Source: Serripes groenlandicus (lineage: Eukaryota > Mollusca > Bivalvia > Cardiida > Cardiidae). From it: a stretch of 64,000 bases of DNA. The DNA lies in contig JASEVX010000011.1 in the NCBI GenBank assembly GCA_031761405.1, forward strand, positions 65,637,217 to 65,701,216, read 5' to 3'. Shown in pieces: positions 22,740-36,559 of this stretch. Position numbers and translations under genes: made by a program. The stretch's first letter is position 1. Each line of letters opens with the position of its first letter. Under the pieces are notes generated by a model that saw nothing but the letters and a program-made list of their open reading frames with translations, did not search any database and had not been told where the DNA came from.

Positions 22740-22952
22740 AATAACTCTTTCCCACATACCCACACATGACGCATCTGCAGCAGACGGCTTTTGAAACATT
22801 AAGGCCAAAGAAGATATTGCTCTTGATAAGCAAATGTTCTACATACTTACAATGTGTTCAACTCTTATTTTATGAATATAGTTTAGTTTAGACAGAATTT
22901 TGATATTCTTAATTCCTCTGCGGCAGATTTATTGTATGTGGACATGGGATAA
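22740..22952 (+). mobile_element. Foldback element at the left edge of the 74 bp satellite
   Basis: CTCTTTCCCACATACCC at the left, GCATCTGCAGCAGACGGC, eroded centre GAAGATATTGCTC / GATAAGCAAAT, right end CCTCTGCGGCAGATTTATTG then TATGTGGACATGGGATAA. The satellite begins about 25 bp after it. Confidence 0.65.
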
Positions 22953-22978
22953 GGGAGCGTAATGCCCTCTTGTATATC

Positions 22979-25900
22979 ATATACAAAATCCTTTACCAAT
23001 AATTCTAATGTAATGGTGGTTTTTAAACTAAATGACGTTAACCCTTTTCTACATACAACACATCCTTTACCAATAATCCTAATAATGGTGTTTTTTAAAA
23101 TAAATGACATTAACCCTTTTCTACATACAACAAATCCTTTACCAATAATCCTAATGTAATGGTGTTTTTTAAACTAAATGACATTAACCCTTTTCTACAT
23201 ACAACAAATCCTTTACCAACAATCCTAATGTAATGGTGTTTTTTAAACTAAATGACATTAACCCTTTTCTACATACAGCAAATCCTTTACCAATAATTCT
23301 AATGTTATGGTGTTTTTTAAACTAAATGACATTAACTATTTTCTACATACAACAAATCCTTTACCAATAATCCTAATGTAATGGTGCTTTTTAAACTAAA
23401 TGACATTAACCCTTTTCTACATACAGCAAATCCTTTACCAATAATCCTAATGTAATGGTGTTTTTTAAACTAAATGACATTAACCCTATCCTACATACAA
23501 CAAATCCTTTACCAATAATCATAATGTAATGGTGTTTTTTAAACTAAATGACATTAACCCTATCCTACATACAACACATCCTTTACCAATAATCCTAATG
23601 TAATGGTGGTTTTTAAACAAAATGACATTAACCCTTTTCTACATACAGCAACTCCTTTACCAATAATCCTAATGTAATGGTGTTTTTTAAACTAAATGAC
23701 ATTAACCCTTTTCTACATACAGCAACTCCTTTACCAATAATCATAATGTAATGGTGGTTTTTAAACTAAATGACATTAACCCTTTTCTACATACAACAAA
23801 TCCTTTACCAATAATTCTAATGTAATGGTGTTTTTTAAACTAAATGACATTAACCCTTTTCTACATACAACACATCTTTTACCAATAATCCTAATGTAAT
23901 GGTGTTTTTTAAACTAAATGACATTAACCCTTTTCTACATACAACAAATCCTTTACCAATAATCCTAATGTAATGGTGCTTTTTAAACTAAATGACATTA
24001 ACCCTTTTCTACATACAGCAAATCCTTTACCAATAATTCTAATGTAATGGTGTTTTTTAAACTAAATGACATTAACCCTTTTCTACATACAACACATCCT
24101 TTACCAATAATCCTAATGTAATGGTGTTTTTTAAACTAAATGACATTAACTCTTTTCTACATACAACACATCCTTTACCAATAATCCTAATGTAATGGTG
24201 TTTTTTAAACTAAATGACATTAACCCTATCCTACATACAACACATCCTTTACCAATAATCCTAATGTAATGGTGTTTTTTAAACTAAATGACATTAACTC
24301 TTTTCTACATACAACACATCCTTTACCAATAATCCTAATGTAATGGTGGTTTTTTAAACAGTGACATTAACCCTTTTCTACATACAGCAAATCCTTTACC
24401 AATAATCCTAATGTAATGGTGTTTTTTAAACTAAATGACATTAACTCTATCCTACATACAACACATCTTTTACCAATAATCCTAATGTAATGGTGGTTTT
24501 TAAACTAAATGACATTAACCCTTTTCTACATACAGCAAATCCTTTACCAATAATCCTAATGTAATGGTGTTATTTAAACTAAATGACATTAACCCTTTTC
24601 TACATACAGCAACTCCTTTACTAATAATTCTAACGTAATGGTGTTTTTTAAACTAAATGACATTAACTCTTTTCTACATACAACACATCCTTTACCAATA
24701 ATCCTAATGTAATGGTGGTTTTTTAAACAGTGACATTAACCCTTTTCTACATACAGCAAATCCTTTACCAATAATCCTAATGTAATGGTGGTTTTTAAAC
24801 TAAATGACACTAAACCCTTTTCTACATACAGCAACTCCTTTACCAATAATCCTTATGTAATGGTGGTTTTTAAACTAAATGACATTAACCCTTTTCTACA
24901 TACAGCAAATCCTTTACCAATAATCCTAATTTAATGGTGGTTTTTAAACAGTGACATTAACCCTTTTCTACATACAGCAACTCCTTTACCAATAATCCTA
25001 ATGTAATGGTGGTTTTCAAACTAAATGACATTTACCCTTTTCTACATACAACAAATCCTTTACCAATAATTCTAATGTAATGGTGTTTTTTAAACTAAAT
25101 GACATTAACCCTTTTCTACATACAACACATCCTTTACCAATAATCCTAATGTAATGGTGTTTTTTAAACTAAATGACATTAACCCTATCCTACATACAAC
25201 ACATCCTTTACCAATAATCCTAATGTAATGGTGTTTTTTAAACTAAATGACATTAACTCTTTTCTACATACAACACATCCTTTACCAATAATCCTAATGT
25301 AATGGTGGTTTTTTAAACAGTGACATTAACCCTTTTCTACATACAGCAAATCCTTTACCAATAATCCTAATGTAATGGTGTTTTTTAAACTAAATGACAT
25401 TAACTCTATCCTACATACAACACATCTTTTACCAATAATCCTAATGTAATGGTGGTTTTTAAACTAAATGACATTAACCCTTTTCTACATACAGCAAATC
25501 CTTTACCAATAATCCTAATGTAATGGTGTTATTTAAACTAAATGACATTAACCCTTTTCTACATACAGCAACTCCTTTACTAATAATTCTAACGTAATGG
25601 TGTTTTTTAAACTAAATGACATTAACTCTTTTCTACATACAACACATCCTTTACCAATAATGCTAATGTAATGGTGGTTTTTTAAACAGTGACATTAACC
25701 CTTTTCTACATACAGCAAATCCTTTACCAATAATCCTAATGTAATGGTGGTTTTTAAACTAAATGACACTAAACCCTTTTCTACATACAGCAACTCCTTT
25801 ACCAATAATCCTTATGTAATGGTGGTTTTTAAACTAAATGACATTAACCCTTTTCTACATACAGCAAATCCTTTACCAATAATCCTAATTTAATGGTGGT

Positions 25901-28900
25901 TTTTAAACAGTGACATTAACCCTTTTCTACATACAGCAACTCCTTTACCAATAATCCTAATGTAATGGTGGTTTTTAAACTAAATGACATTTACCCTTTT
26001 CTACATACAACAAATCCTTTACCAATAATCCTAATGTAATGGTGTTTTTTAAACTAAATGACATTAACCCTTTTCTACATACAACAAATCCTTTACTAAT
26101 AATTCTAATGTAATGGTGTTTTTTAAACTAAATGACATTAACCCTTTTCTACATACAGCAACTCCTTTACTAATAATTCTAATGTAATGGTGTTTTTTAA
26201 ACTAAATGACATTAACCCTTTTCTACATACAGCAAATCCTTTACTAATAATCCTAATGTAATGGTGTTTTTTAAACTAAATGACATTAACCCTTTTCTAC
26301 ATACAGCAACTCCTTTACCAATAATCCTAATGATGTAATGGTGGTTTTTAAACTAAATGACATTAACCCTTTTCTACATACAGCAACTCCTTTACTAATA
26401 ATTCTAATGTAATGGTGTTTTTTAAACTAAATGACATTAACCCTTTTCTACATACAGCAACTCCTTTACCAATAATCCTAATGTAATGGTGGTTTTTAAA
26501 CTAAATGACATTAACCCTTTTCTACATACAGCAACTTCTTTACTAATAATCCTAATGTAATGGTGTTTTTTAAACTAAATGACATTAACCCTTTTCTACA
26601 TACAGCAACTCCTTTACTAATAATTCTAATGTAATGGTGTTTTTTAAACTAAATGACATTAACTCTATCCTACATACAACACATCTTTTACCAATAATCC
26701 TAATGTAATGGTGGTTTTTAAACTAAATGACATTAACCCTTTTCTACATACAGCAAATCCTTTACTAATAATCCTAATGTAATGGTGTTTTTTAAACTAA
26801 ATGACATTAACCCTTTTCTACATACAGCAACTCCTTTACCAATAATCCTAATGTAATGGTGTTTTTTAAACTAAATGACATTAACCCTTTTCTACATACA
26901 GCAACTCCTTTACCAATAATCCTAATGTAATGGTTTTTTTTAAACTAAATGACATTAACCCTTTTCTACATACAGCAAATCCTTTACCAATAATTCTAAT
27001 GTAATGGTGTTTTTTAAACTAAATGACATTAACCCTTTTCTACATACAGCAAATCCTTTACCAATAATCCTAATGTAATGGTGGTTTTTAAACTAAATGA
27101 CATTAACTCTATCCTACATACAACACATCTTTTACCAATAATCCTAATGTAATGGTGTTTTTTAAACTAAATGACATTAACCCTTTTCTACATACAACAC
27201 ATCCTTTACCAATACTCCTAATGTAATGGTGTTTTTTAAACTAAATGACATTAACCCTTTTCTACATACAACACATCCTTTACCAATAATCCTAATGTAA
27301 TGATGTTTTTTAAACTAAATGACATTAACCCTTTTCTACATACAGCAACTCCTTTACCAATAATCCTAATGTAATGGTGTTTTTTAAACTAAATGACATT
27401 AACCCTTTTCTACATACAACAAATCTTTTACCAATAATCCTAATGTAATGGTGGTTTTTAAACTAAATGACATTAACCCTTTTCTACATACAGCAAATCC
27501 TTTACCAATAATCCTAATGTAATGGTGTTTTTTTTAAACTAAATGACATTAACCCTTTTCTACATACAGCAACTCGTTTACTAATAATTCTAATGTAATG
27601 GTGTTTTTTAAACTAAATGACATTAACCCTTTTATACATACAACAACTCCTTTACTAATAATCCTAATGTAATGGTGTTTTTTAAACTAAATGACATTAA
27701 CCCTTTTCTACATACAGCAACTCCTTTACTACTAATTCTAATAAAATGGTGTTTTTTAAACTAAATGACATTAACCCTTTTCTACATACAGCAAATCCTT
27801 TACTAATAATTCTAATGTAATGGTGTTTTTTAAACTAAATGACATTAACCCTTTTCTACATACAGCAACTCCTTTACTAATAATTCTAATGTAATGGTGT
27901 TTTTTAAACTAAATGACATTAACCCTTTTCTACATACAGCAACTCGTTTACTAATAATTCTAATGTAATGGTGTTTTTTAAACTAAATGACATTAACCCT
28001 TTTCTACATACAACAACTCCTTTACTAATAATCCTAATGTAATGGTGTTTTTTAAACTAAATGACATTAACCCTTTTCTACATACAGCAACTCCTTTACT
28101 ACTAATTCTAATAAAATGGTGTTTTTTAAACTAAATGACATTAACCCTTTTCTACATACAGCAAATCCTTTACTAATAATTCTAATGTAATGGTGTTTTT
28201 TAAACTAAATGACATTAACCCTTTTCTACATACAGCAACTCCTTTACTAATAATTCTAATGTAATGGTGTTTTTTAAACTAAATGACATTAACCCTTTTC
28301 TACATACAGCAACTCCTTTACCAATAATCCTAATGTAATGGTGTTTTTTAAACTAAATGACATTAACCCTTTTCTACATACAGCAACTCCTTTACTACTA
28401 ATTCTAATAAAATGGTGTTTTTTAAACTAAATGACATTAACCCTTTTCTACATACAGCAAATCCTTTACTAATAATTCTAATGTAATGGTGTTTTTTAAA
28501 CTAAATGACATTAACCCTTTTCTACATACAGCAAATCCTTTACTAATAATCCTAATGTAATGGTGTTTTTTAAACTAAATGACATTAACCCTTTTCTACA
28601 TACAACACATCTGTTACCAATAATCCTAATGTAATGGTGTTTTTTAAACTAAATGACATTAACCCTTTTCTACATACAACACATCTTTTACCAATAATCC
28701 TAATGTAATGGTGTTTTTTAAACTAAATGACATTAACCCTTTTCTACATACAGCAAATCCTTTACCAGTAATCCTAATGTAATGGTGTTTTTTAAACTAA
28801 ATGACATTAACCCTTTTCTACATACAACAAATCCTTTACCAATAATCCTAATGTAATGGTGTTTTTTAAACTAAATGACATTAACCCTTTTCTACATACA

Positions 28901-31900
28901 GCAAATCCTTTACCAATAATCCTAATGTAATGGTGTTTTTTAAACTAAATGACATTAACCCTTTTCTACATACAACAAATCCTTTACCAATAATCCTAAT
29001 GTAATGGTGGTTTTTTAACTAAATTACATTAACCCTTTTCTACATACAACAAATCCTTTACCAATAATCCTAATGTAATGGTGTTTTTTAAACTAAATGA
29101 CATTAACCCTTTTCTACATACAACACATCTTTTACCAATAATCCTAATGTAATGGTGGTTTTTAAACTAAATGACATTAACCCTTTTCTACATACAGCCA
29201 ATCCTTTACCAATAATCCTAATGTAATGGTGGTTTTTAAACTAAATGACATTAACTCTATCCTACATACAACACATCTTTTACCAATAATCCTAATGTAA
29301 TGGTGTTTTTTAAACTAAATGACATTAACCCTTTTCTACATACAACACATCTTTTACCAATAATCCTAATGTAATGGTGTTTTTTAAACTAAATGACATT
29401 AACCCTTTTCTACATACAACACATCCTTTACCAATACTCCTAATGTAATGGTGGTTTTTAAACTAAATGACATTAACCCTTTTTACTACATACAACACAT
29501 ATTTTACCAATAATCCTAATGTAATGGTGTTTTTTAAACTAAATGACATTAACCCTTTTCTACATGCAGCACATCCTTTACCAATAATCCTAATGTAATG
29601 GTGTTTTTTAAACTGAATGACATTAACCCTTTTCTACATACAACACATCCTTTACCAATAATCATAATGTAATGGTGTTTTTTAAACTAAATGACATTAA
29701 CCCTTTTCTACATACAACACATCTTTTACCAATAATCCTAATGTAATGGTGTTTTTTAAACTAAATGACATTAACCCTTTTCTACATACAGCAAATCCTT
29801 TACCAATAATCCTAATGTAATGGTGTTTTTTAAACTAAATGACATTAACCCTTTTCTACATACAACAAATCCTTTACCAATAATCCTAATGTAATGGTGT
29901 TTTTTAAACTAAATGACATTAACCCTTTTCTACATACAGCAAATCCTTTACCAATAATCCTAATGTAATGGTGTTTTTTAAACTAAATGACATTAACCCT
30001 TTTCTACATACAACAAATCCTTTACCAATAATCCTAATGTAATGGTGGTTTTTTAACTAAATGACATTAACCCTTTTCTACATACAACAAATCCTTTACC
30101 AATAATCCTAATGTAATGGTGTTTTTTAAACTAAATGACATTAACCCTTTTCTACATAAAGCAACTGCTTTACCAATAATTATAATGTAATGGTGGTTTT
30201 TAAACTAAATGACATTAACCCTTTTCTACATACAGCAACTCCTTTGCCAATAATCCTTATGTAATGGTGTTTTTTAAACTAAATGACATTAACCCTTTTC
30301 TACATACAACAAATATTTTTCCAATAATCCTAATGTAATGGTGTTTTTTAAACTAAATGACATTAACCCTTTTCTACATACAGCAACTCCTTTACCACTA
30401 ATCCTAATGTAATGGTGTTTTTTTAAACTAAATGACATTAACCCTTTTCTACATACAACAAATCCTTTACCAATAATCCTAATGTAATGGTGGTTTTTAA
30501 ACTAAATGACATTAACCCTTTTCTACATACAACAAATCCTTTACCAATAATCCTAATGTAATGGTGTTTTTTAAACTAAATGACGTTAACCCTTTTCTAC
30601 ATACAGCAAATCCTTTACCAATAATTCTAATGTAATGGTGTTTTTTAAACTATATGACATTAACCCTTTTCTACATACAACAAATCCTTTACCAATAATA
30701 CTAATGTAATGGTGGTTTTTAAACTAAATGACATTAACCCTTTTCTACATACAGCAACTCCTTTACCAATAATCCTTATGTAATGGTGTTTTTTAAACTA
30801 AATGACATTAACCCTTTTCTACATACAACACATCTTTTACCAATAATCATAATGTAATGGTGTTTTTTAAACTAAATGACATTAACCCTTTTCTACATAC
30901 AACACATCCTTTACCAATAATCCTAATGTAATGGTGGTTTTTAAACTAAATGACATTAACCCTTTTCTACATACAGCCAATCCTTTACCAATAATCCTAA
31001 TGTAATGGTGGTTTTTAAACTAAATGACCTTAACTCTATCCTACATACAACACATCTTTTACCAATAATCCTAATGTAATGGTGTTTTTTAAACTAAATG
31101 ACATTAACCCTTTTCTACATACAACACATCTTTTACCAATAATCCTAATGTAATGGTGTTTTTTAAACTAAATGACATTAACCCTTTTCTACATACAACA
31201 CATCCTTTACCAATACTCCTAATGTAATGGTGGTTTTTAAACTAAATGACATTAACCCTTTTTCTACATACAACACATCTTTTACCAATAATCCTAATGT
31301 AATGGTGTTTTTTAAACTAAATGACATTAACCCTTTTCTACATGCAGCACATCCTTTAGCAATAATCCTAATGTAATGGTGGTTTTTAAACTGAATGACA
31401 TTAACCCTTTTCTACATACAACACATCCTTTACCAATAATCATAATGTAATGGTGTTTTTTAAACTAAATGACATTAACCCTTTTCTACATACAACACAT
31501 CCTTTACCAATAATCCTAATGTAATGGTGTTTTTTAAACTAAATGACATTAACCCTTTTCTACATACAACACATCCTTTACCAATAATCATAATGTAATG
31601 GTGTTTTTTAAACTAAATGACATTAACCCTTTTCTACATACAACACATCCTTTACCAATAATCCTAATGTAATGGTGGTTTTTAAACTAAATGACATTAA
31701 CCATTTTCTACATACAGCAAATCCTTTACCAATAATCATAATGTAATGGTGTTTTTTAAACAGTGACATTAACCCTTTTCTACATACAGCAACTCCTTTA
31801 CTAATAATTCTAATGTAATGTTTTTTTTTAAACTAAATGACATTAACACTTTTCTACATACAACACATCTTTTACCAATAATCCTAATGTAATGGTGGTT

Positions 31901-34155
31901 TTTAAACTAAATGACATTAACCCTATCCTACATACAACACATCCTTTACTAATAATCCTAATGTAATGGTGTTTTTTAAACTAAATGACATTAACCATTT
32001 TCTACATACAACACATCTTTTACCAATAATCCTAATGTAATGTTGTTTTTTAAACTAAATGACATTAACCCTTTTCTACATACAGCAAATCCTTTACCAA
32101 TAATCCTAATGTAATGGTGTTTTTTAAACTAAATGACATTAACCATTTTCTACATACAACAAATCCTTTACCAATAATCCTAATGTAATGGTGTTTTTTA
32201 AACTAAATGACATTAACCCTTTTCTACATACAGCAAATCCTTTACCAATAATCCTAATGTAATGGTGTTTTTTAAACTAAATGACATTAACCCTTTTCTA
32301 CATACAACAAATCCTTTACCAATAATCCTAATGTAATGGTGGTTTTTTAACTAAATGACATTAACCCTTTTCTACATGCAACAAATCCTTTACCAATAAT
32401 TATAATGTAATGGTGGTTTTTTAAACTAAATGACATTAACCCTTTTCTACATACAACACATCCTTTACCAATAATTATAATGTAATGGTGTTTTTTTAAC
32501 TAAATGACATTAACCCTTTTCTACATACAACATATCCTTTACCAATAATTATAATGTAATGGTGGTTTTTTAAACTAAATGACATTAACCCTTTTCTACA
32601 TACAACACATCCTTTACCAATAATTATAATGTAATGGTGTTTTTAAACTAAATGACATTAACCCTATTCTACATACAACACATCCTTTACCAATAATTAT
32701 AATGTAATGGTGTTTTTAAACTAAATGACATTAACCCTTTTCTACATACAACACATCCTTTACCAATAATTATAATGTAATGGTGTTTTTTAAACTAAAT
32801 GACATTAACCCTATTCTACATACAACACATCCTTTACCAATAATTATAATGTAATGGTGTTTTTAAACTAAATGACATTAACCCTATTCTACATACAACA
32901 CATCCTTTACCAATAATTATAATGTAATGGTGTTTTTTTAAACTAAATGACATTAACCCTTTTCTACATACAACACATCCTTTACCAATAATTATAATGT
33001 AATGGTGTTTTTTTAACTAAATGACATTAACCCTTTACTCCATACAGCAACTCCTTTACCAATAATTCTAATGTAATGGTGTTTTTTCAACTAAATGACA
33101 TTAACCCTTTTCTACATACAACATATCCTTTACCAATAATTATAATGTAATGGTGGTTTTTTAAACTAAATGACATTAACCCTTTTCTACATACAACACA
33201 TCCTTTACCAATAATTATAATGTAATGGTGTTTTTAAACTAAATGACATTAACCCTATTCTACATACAACACATCCTTTACCAATAATTATAATGTAATG
33301 GTGTTTTTAAACTAAATGACATTAACCCTTTTCTACATACAACACATCCTTTACCAATAATTATAATGTAATGGTGTTTTTTAAACTAAATGACATTAAC
33401 CCTATTCTACATACAACACATCCTTTACCAATAATTATAATGTAATGGTGTTTTTAAACTAAATGACATTAACCCTATTCTACATACAACACATCCTTTA
33501 CCAATAATTATAATGTAATGGTGTTTTTAAACTAAATGACATTAACCCTTTTCTACATACAACACATCCTTTACCAATAATTATAATGTAATGGTGTTTT
33601 TAAACTAAATGACATTAACCCTTTTCTACATACAACACATCCTTTACCAATAATTATAATGTTATGGTGTTTTTAAACTAAATGACATTAACCCTTTTCT
33701 ACATACAACACATCCTTTACCAATAATTATAATGTAATGGTGTTTTTAAACTAAATGACATTAACCCTTTTCTACATACAACACATCCTTTACCAGTAAT
33801 TATAATGTAATGGTGTTTTTTAAACTAAATGACATTAACCCTATCCTACATACAACACATCCTTTACCAGTAATTATAATGTAATGGTGTTTTTTAAACT
33901 AAATGACATTAACCCTATCCTACATACAACACATCCTTTACCAATAATTATAATGTAATGGTGTTTTTTAAACTAAATGACATTAACCCTATCCTACATA
34001 CAACATATCCTTTACCAGTAATTATAATGTAATGGTGTTTTTAAACTAAATGACATTAACCCTTTTCTACATACAACACATCCTTTACCAATAATCCTAA
34101 TGTAATGGTGTTTTTTAAACTAAGTGACATTAACCCTATTCTACATACAACACAT
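22979..34155 (+). repeat. 11.2 kb satellite of a 74 bp unit, about 150 copies
   Basis: Monomer: GGTGTTTTTTAAACTAAATG / ACATTAACCCTTTTCTACAT / ACAACAAATCCTTTACCAAT / AATCCTAATGTAAT. Strict 74 bp spacing (23161 to 23235). Variants occur in blocks: GTTTTTAAACAGTGAC, ACTAATTCTAATAAAATGG, CATGCAGCACATCC, and from about 32395 an AATAATTATAATG subfamily. Higher-order periods of 370, about 591, 959 and about 1778 bp show repeated block duplication. The TTAACCC..CATACAACAAATC part matches the foldback terminus. No coding capacity. Confidence 0.97.
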
Positions 34156-34167
34156 ATGTAGGATACT

Positions 34168-34315
34168 TTGATTAATTGACTGTTGTTTTACGCCGCTTTC
34201 AACATTTGTAGAGTTATATCACGGCTGTTCCTCGGTAAGTTACCAGTACTACTGGTCCATCTATCCTGACACCAGCCAGTCAGTCGAAATGCTAAGTCTT
34301 TGGTATGACCCGAGC
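34168..34315 (-). mobile_element. SINE fragment, reverse orientation
   Basis: TTGATTAATTGACTG then TTTTACGCCGCTTTCAAC (tail and 3' end on the minus strand), GACACCAGCCAGTCAGTCG and TCTTTGGTATGACCCG; same family as the full copy at 37919-38195. It starts 13 bp after the satellite ends. Confidence 0.65.
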
Positions 34316-34339
34316 ATACTTTGAAAAACATCTAGACAG

Positions 34340-34486
34340 AAAAGAAAAGAAATATCTAAAACTGAAAGTGTAATTTAATGTCCTTAAATGTAACATAAGG
34401 AGCTATTGCCCATTAAGATCACTACGTGGTCAAATGTCGTCCGCTGCAGATGCGTCAAAATGCGCCTGCAAGTGGGAAAGGGTTAA
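34340..34486. mobile_element. Foldback element, right half
   Basis: AAAAGAAATATCTAAAACTG, eroded centre, GTCGTCCGCTGCAGATGCG and AGTGGGAAAGGGTTAA (TTAA 34483-34486). Confidence 0.6.
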
Positions 34487-34822
34487 GTAAATGTGTCCGT
34501 GGCTTCCATTCTTGCGGGAATAGCTTATACATTGATAATCCTCTGTCCGGATCAACTCACGGACTGACCGGTAGTTTAACCGGGAATGTCCGACAATGGA
34601 CCCGGATATTACTTGTTTTATTCCTGTACTTTAGGACTAAATTAAACTCGGAAGATCAAGTTGCTCCAATAATCAAGTATAACCTTTTCATAAGTCACCG
34701 GCTGTGTGGCTCCAAAATCGGTCAATTTAAGGAAAAGGGTTTTTTCTAGACTACCTACAGTATATATTATAATATACTATATTTGCCCAAACTGTCCTGT
34801 ATATTGGTTCTTACTATATAAA
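34487..34822. other. No gene seen
   Basis: Somewhat GC-richer than its surroundings and open for about 100 codons on the + strand, overlapping the foldback end. No motif, splice site or start context supports a gene. Confidence 0.3.
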
Positions 34823-35054
34823 GATGACCCTTTCTGACTTACAACAAATCTTTCAGCAGACGACTTTGGAAACAGTCAGGCAAACATATGGAATGTCTCT
34901 ATGAAACAAAGTATAATTTAATAAATAATGTTGGGAAAAATTGTGACAAAAGAAGAATTTATTCATTATGACCATATTCTTCTTCTGTGACATTGTTTGA
35001 AAAGTCGTGTGCGTCCGATGTATCAAAACGTAACTGCATGTAGGAAAGGGTAAT
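34823..35054 (-). mobile_element. Diverged foldback element
   Basis: GACCCTTTCTGACTTACAAC, TTTCAGCAGACGACTTTGG, GACAAAAGAAGAATTTATTC and GTAGGAAAGGGTAA. Confidence 0.6.
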
Positions 35055-35157
35055 TACCGTCCGATTGACCTCTTATCTTTGACTCCCCCATGATGTTATC
35101 CTCTGATGCTTCCTTTCACGGGTCGAAAAAAAAAAAAAACACAGTATCCAATACATG

Positions 35158-35371
35158 TTAACCATTTCCCACATATACAAGTCTACTAACGCCTCTGCAG
35201 CAGACGACTTTTGAAAGCATTGACAAAAAAGTAGCATTTTCTCCTTTCCCCCCCAATGTTTTCAGCTTTATTCAATGATTAAACATTCCTTAATTTAGAT
35301 GTTTTCATGCTTTTGATTGGATGTGTTCAAAGTTGTCTGTTGTATTTGTGTTGTATGTGGGAAAGGGTTGC
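35158..35371 (+). mobile_element. Foldback element left of the 26 bp array
   Basis: TTAACCATTTCCCACATATAC, GCCTCTGCAGCAGACGAC, eroded centre, GTTGTCTGTTGTATTTGTG and TATGTGGGAAAGGGTTG. Confidence 0.7.
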
Positions 35372-35444
35372 ATGTTATAAGTCAGTGAAAGCGTAACGTG
35401 CAGACGACGGACAAGTGATGTCTTAGTGTTAGTCTACTATGTGC

Positions 35445-36050
35445 ATCCACTTTTTGGGAGACCAGACACTAGCTTTTCTTCGGAAGACCAAACACTAGCT
35501 TTTCTTCGGAAGACCAGACACTAGCTATTTTTAGGAAGACCAAACACTAGCTTTTCTTCGGAAGACCAGACACTAGCTTTTCTTCGGAAGACCAGACACT
35601 AGCTATTTTTCGGAAGACCATACACTAGCTTTTCTTCGGCAGACCAGACACTAGCTTTTCTTCGGAAGACCAGACACTAGCTATTTTTAGGAAGACCAAA
35701 CACTAGCTTTTCTTCGGCAGACCAGACACTAGCTTTTCTTCGGAAGACCAGACACTAGCTATTTTTCGGAAGACCATACACTAGCTTTTCTTCGGCAGAC
35801 CAGACACTAGCTTTTCTTCGGAAGACCAGACACTAGCTATTTTTCGGAAGACTAGACACTAGCTTTTCTTCGGAAGACCAGACACTAGCTATTTTTCGGA
35901 AGACCAGACACTAGCTATTTTTCGGAAGACCAGACATTAGCTATTTTTCGGAAGACCAGACACTAGGCTTTTTTCGGAAGACTAGACACTAGCTATTTTT
36001 CGGAAGACCAGACACTAGCTATTTTCCGCAAAACCATATACTATCAATTT
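35445..36050 (+). repeat. Tandem array of a 26 bp unit, about 23 copies
   Basis: Unit CGGAAGACCAGACACTAGCT + TTTCTT or ATTTTT, spacing 26 bp (35481 to 35507). TTTTCTT and TATTTTT variants and CGGCAGACC / CCATACACTAG variants recur in blocks, so small groups of units were duplicated together. Confidence 0.95.
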
Positions 36051-36080
36051 TAAGTTAACTGTTTAGTAGATAGACATGAA

Positions 36081-36202
36081 TTAACCTTCTCCCAAATATA
36101 GATGATTTCTGACACTCTGCTGCAGAAGAGATTTTCCAAAATGTTGCCCTATATCGTTGCAATGTCGTCTGCTACAGATTTGACGCATGCAAGCAGGGTT
36201 AA
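36081..36202 (-). mobile_element. Short TTAA-flanked foldback derivative right of the 26 bp array
   Basis: Only 122 bp with TTAA at 36081-36084 and 36199-36202; CTTCTCCCAAATATAGATG, CTGCTGCAGAAGAG, TTGCAATGTCGTCTGCTACAG. Confidence 0.65.
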
Positions 36203-36228
36203 AGTTTGCATATATGAATGCCATACTA

Positions 36229-36480
36229 CTTATTGTCCCCCGCTTTGCGAAAGCGCGGGGACTATTATTTCTCATTCGTCAGTCAGTCCGTCCGTCAGTC
36301 AGTCCCTCCGTCACGCTGTCACAAAAACTTTAACCTTGGTCATAACTTCTGAACCGTAATAGGTACTGCTTTCATATTTCACATGTGTATTCCTTGTGAC
36401 AACCCCTTTCCACCAATACCAATTTTTTTTTACCTTGTGACCTTGACCCTGGCGGGGGACCATAATTCTCTGAATTTGCT
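36229..36480 (+). repeat. Dispersed repeat with CCCCGC hairpin
   Basis: CCCCCGCTTTGCGAAAGCGCGGGG at the left forms a stem-loop, followed by GTCAGTCAGTCCGTCC runs, AACTTTAACCTTGGTCATAAC and TTGTGACCTTGACC then CTGGCGGGGGACCAT. Non-coding repeat of molluscan style. Confidence 0.5.
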
Positions 36481-36559
36481 TGTTAAGTCAGTAACTTAAA
36501 CGTGTATGACCCACTAAGTTTAATCGTCACACGATTAAATAATCTTCCAGACATTTTAC

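Noticed and set aside
22979..34155. CRISPR-like or centromere interpretation of the 74 bp array
   Set aside because: No unique spacers and a eukaryotic context, so not CRISPR. Centromere function cannot be judged from sequence alone, and an 11 kb array is small for that.
34426..34749. 107-codon + strand ORF
   Set aside because: Starts in the right half of a foldback element and shows no domain, repeat or splice support.
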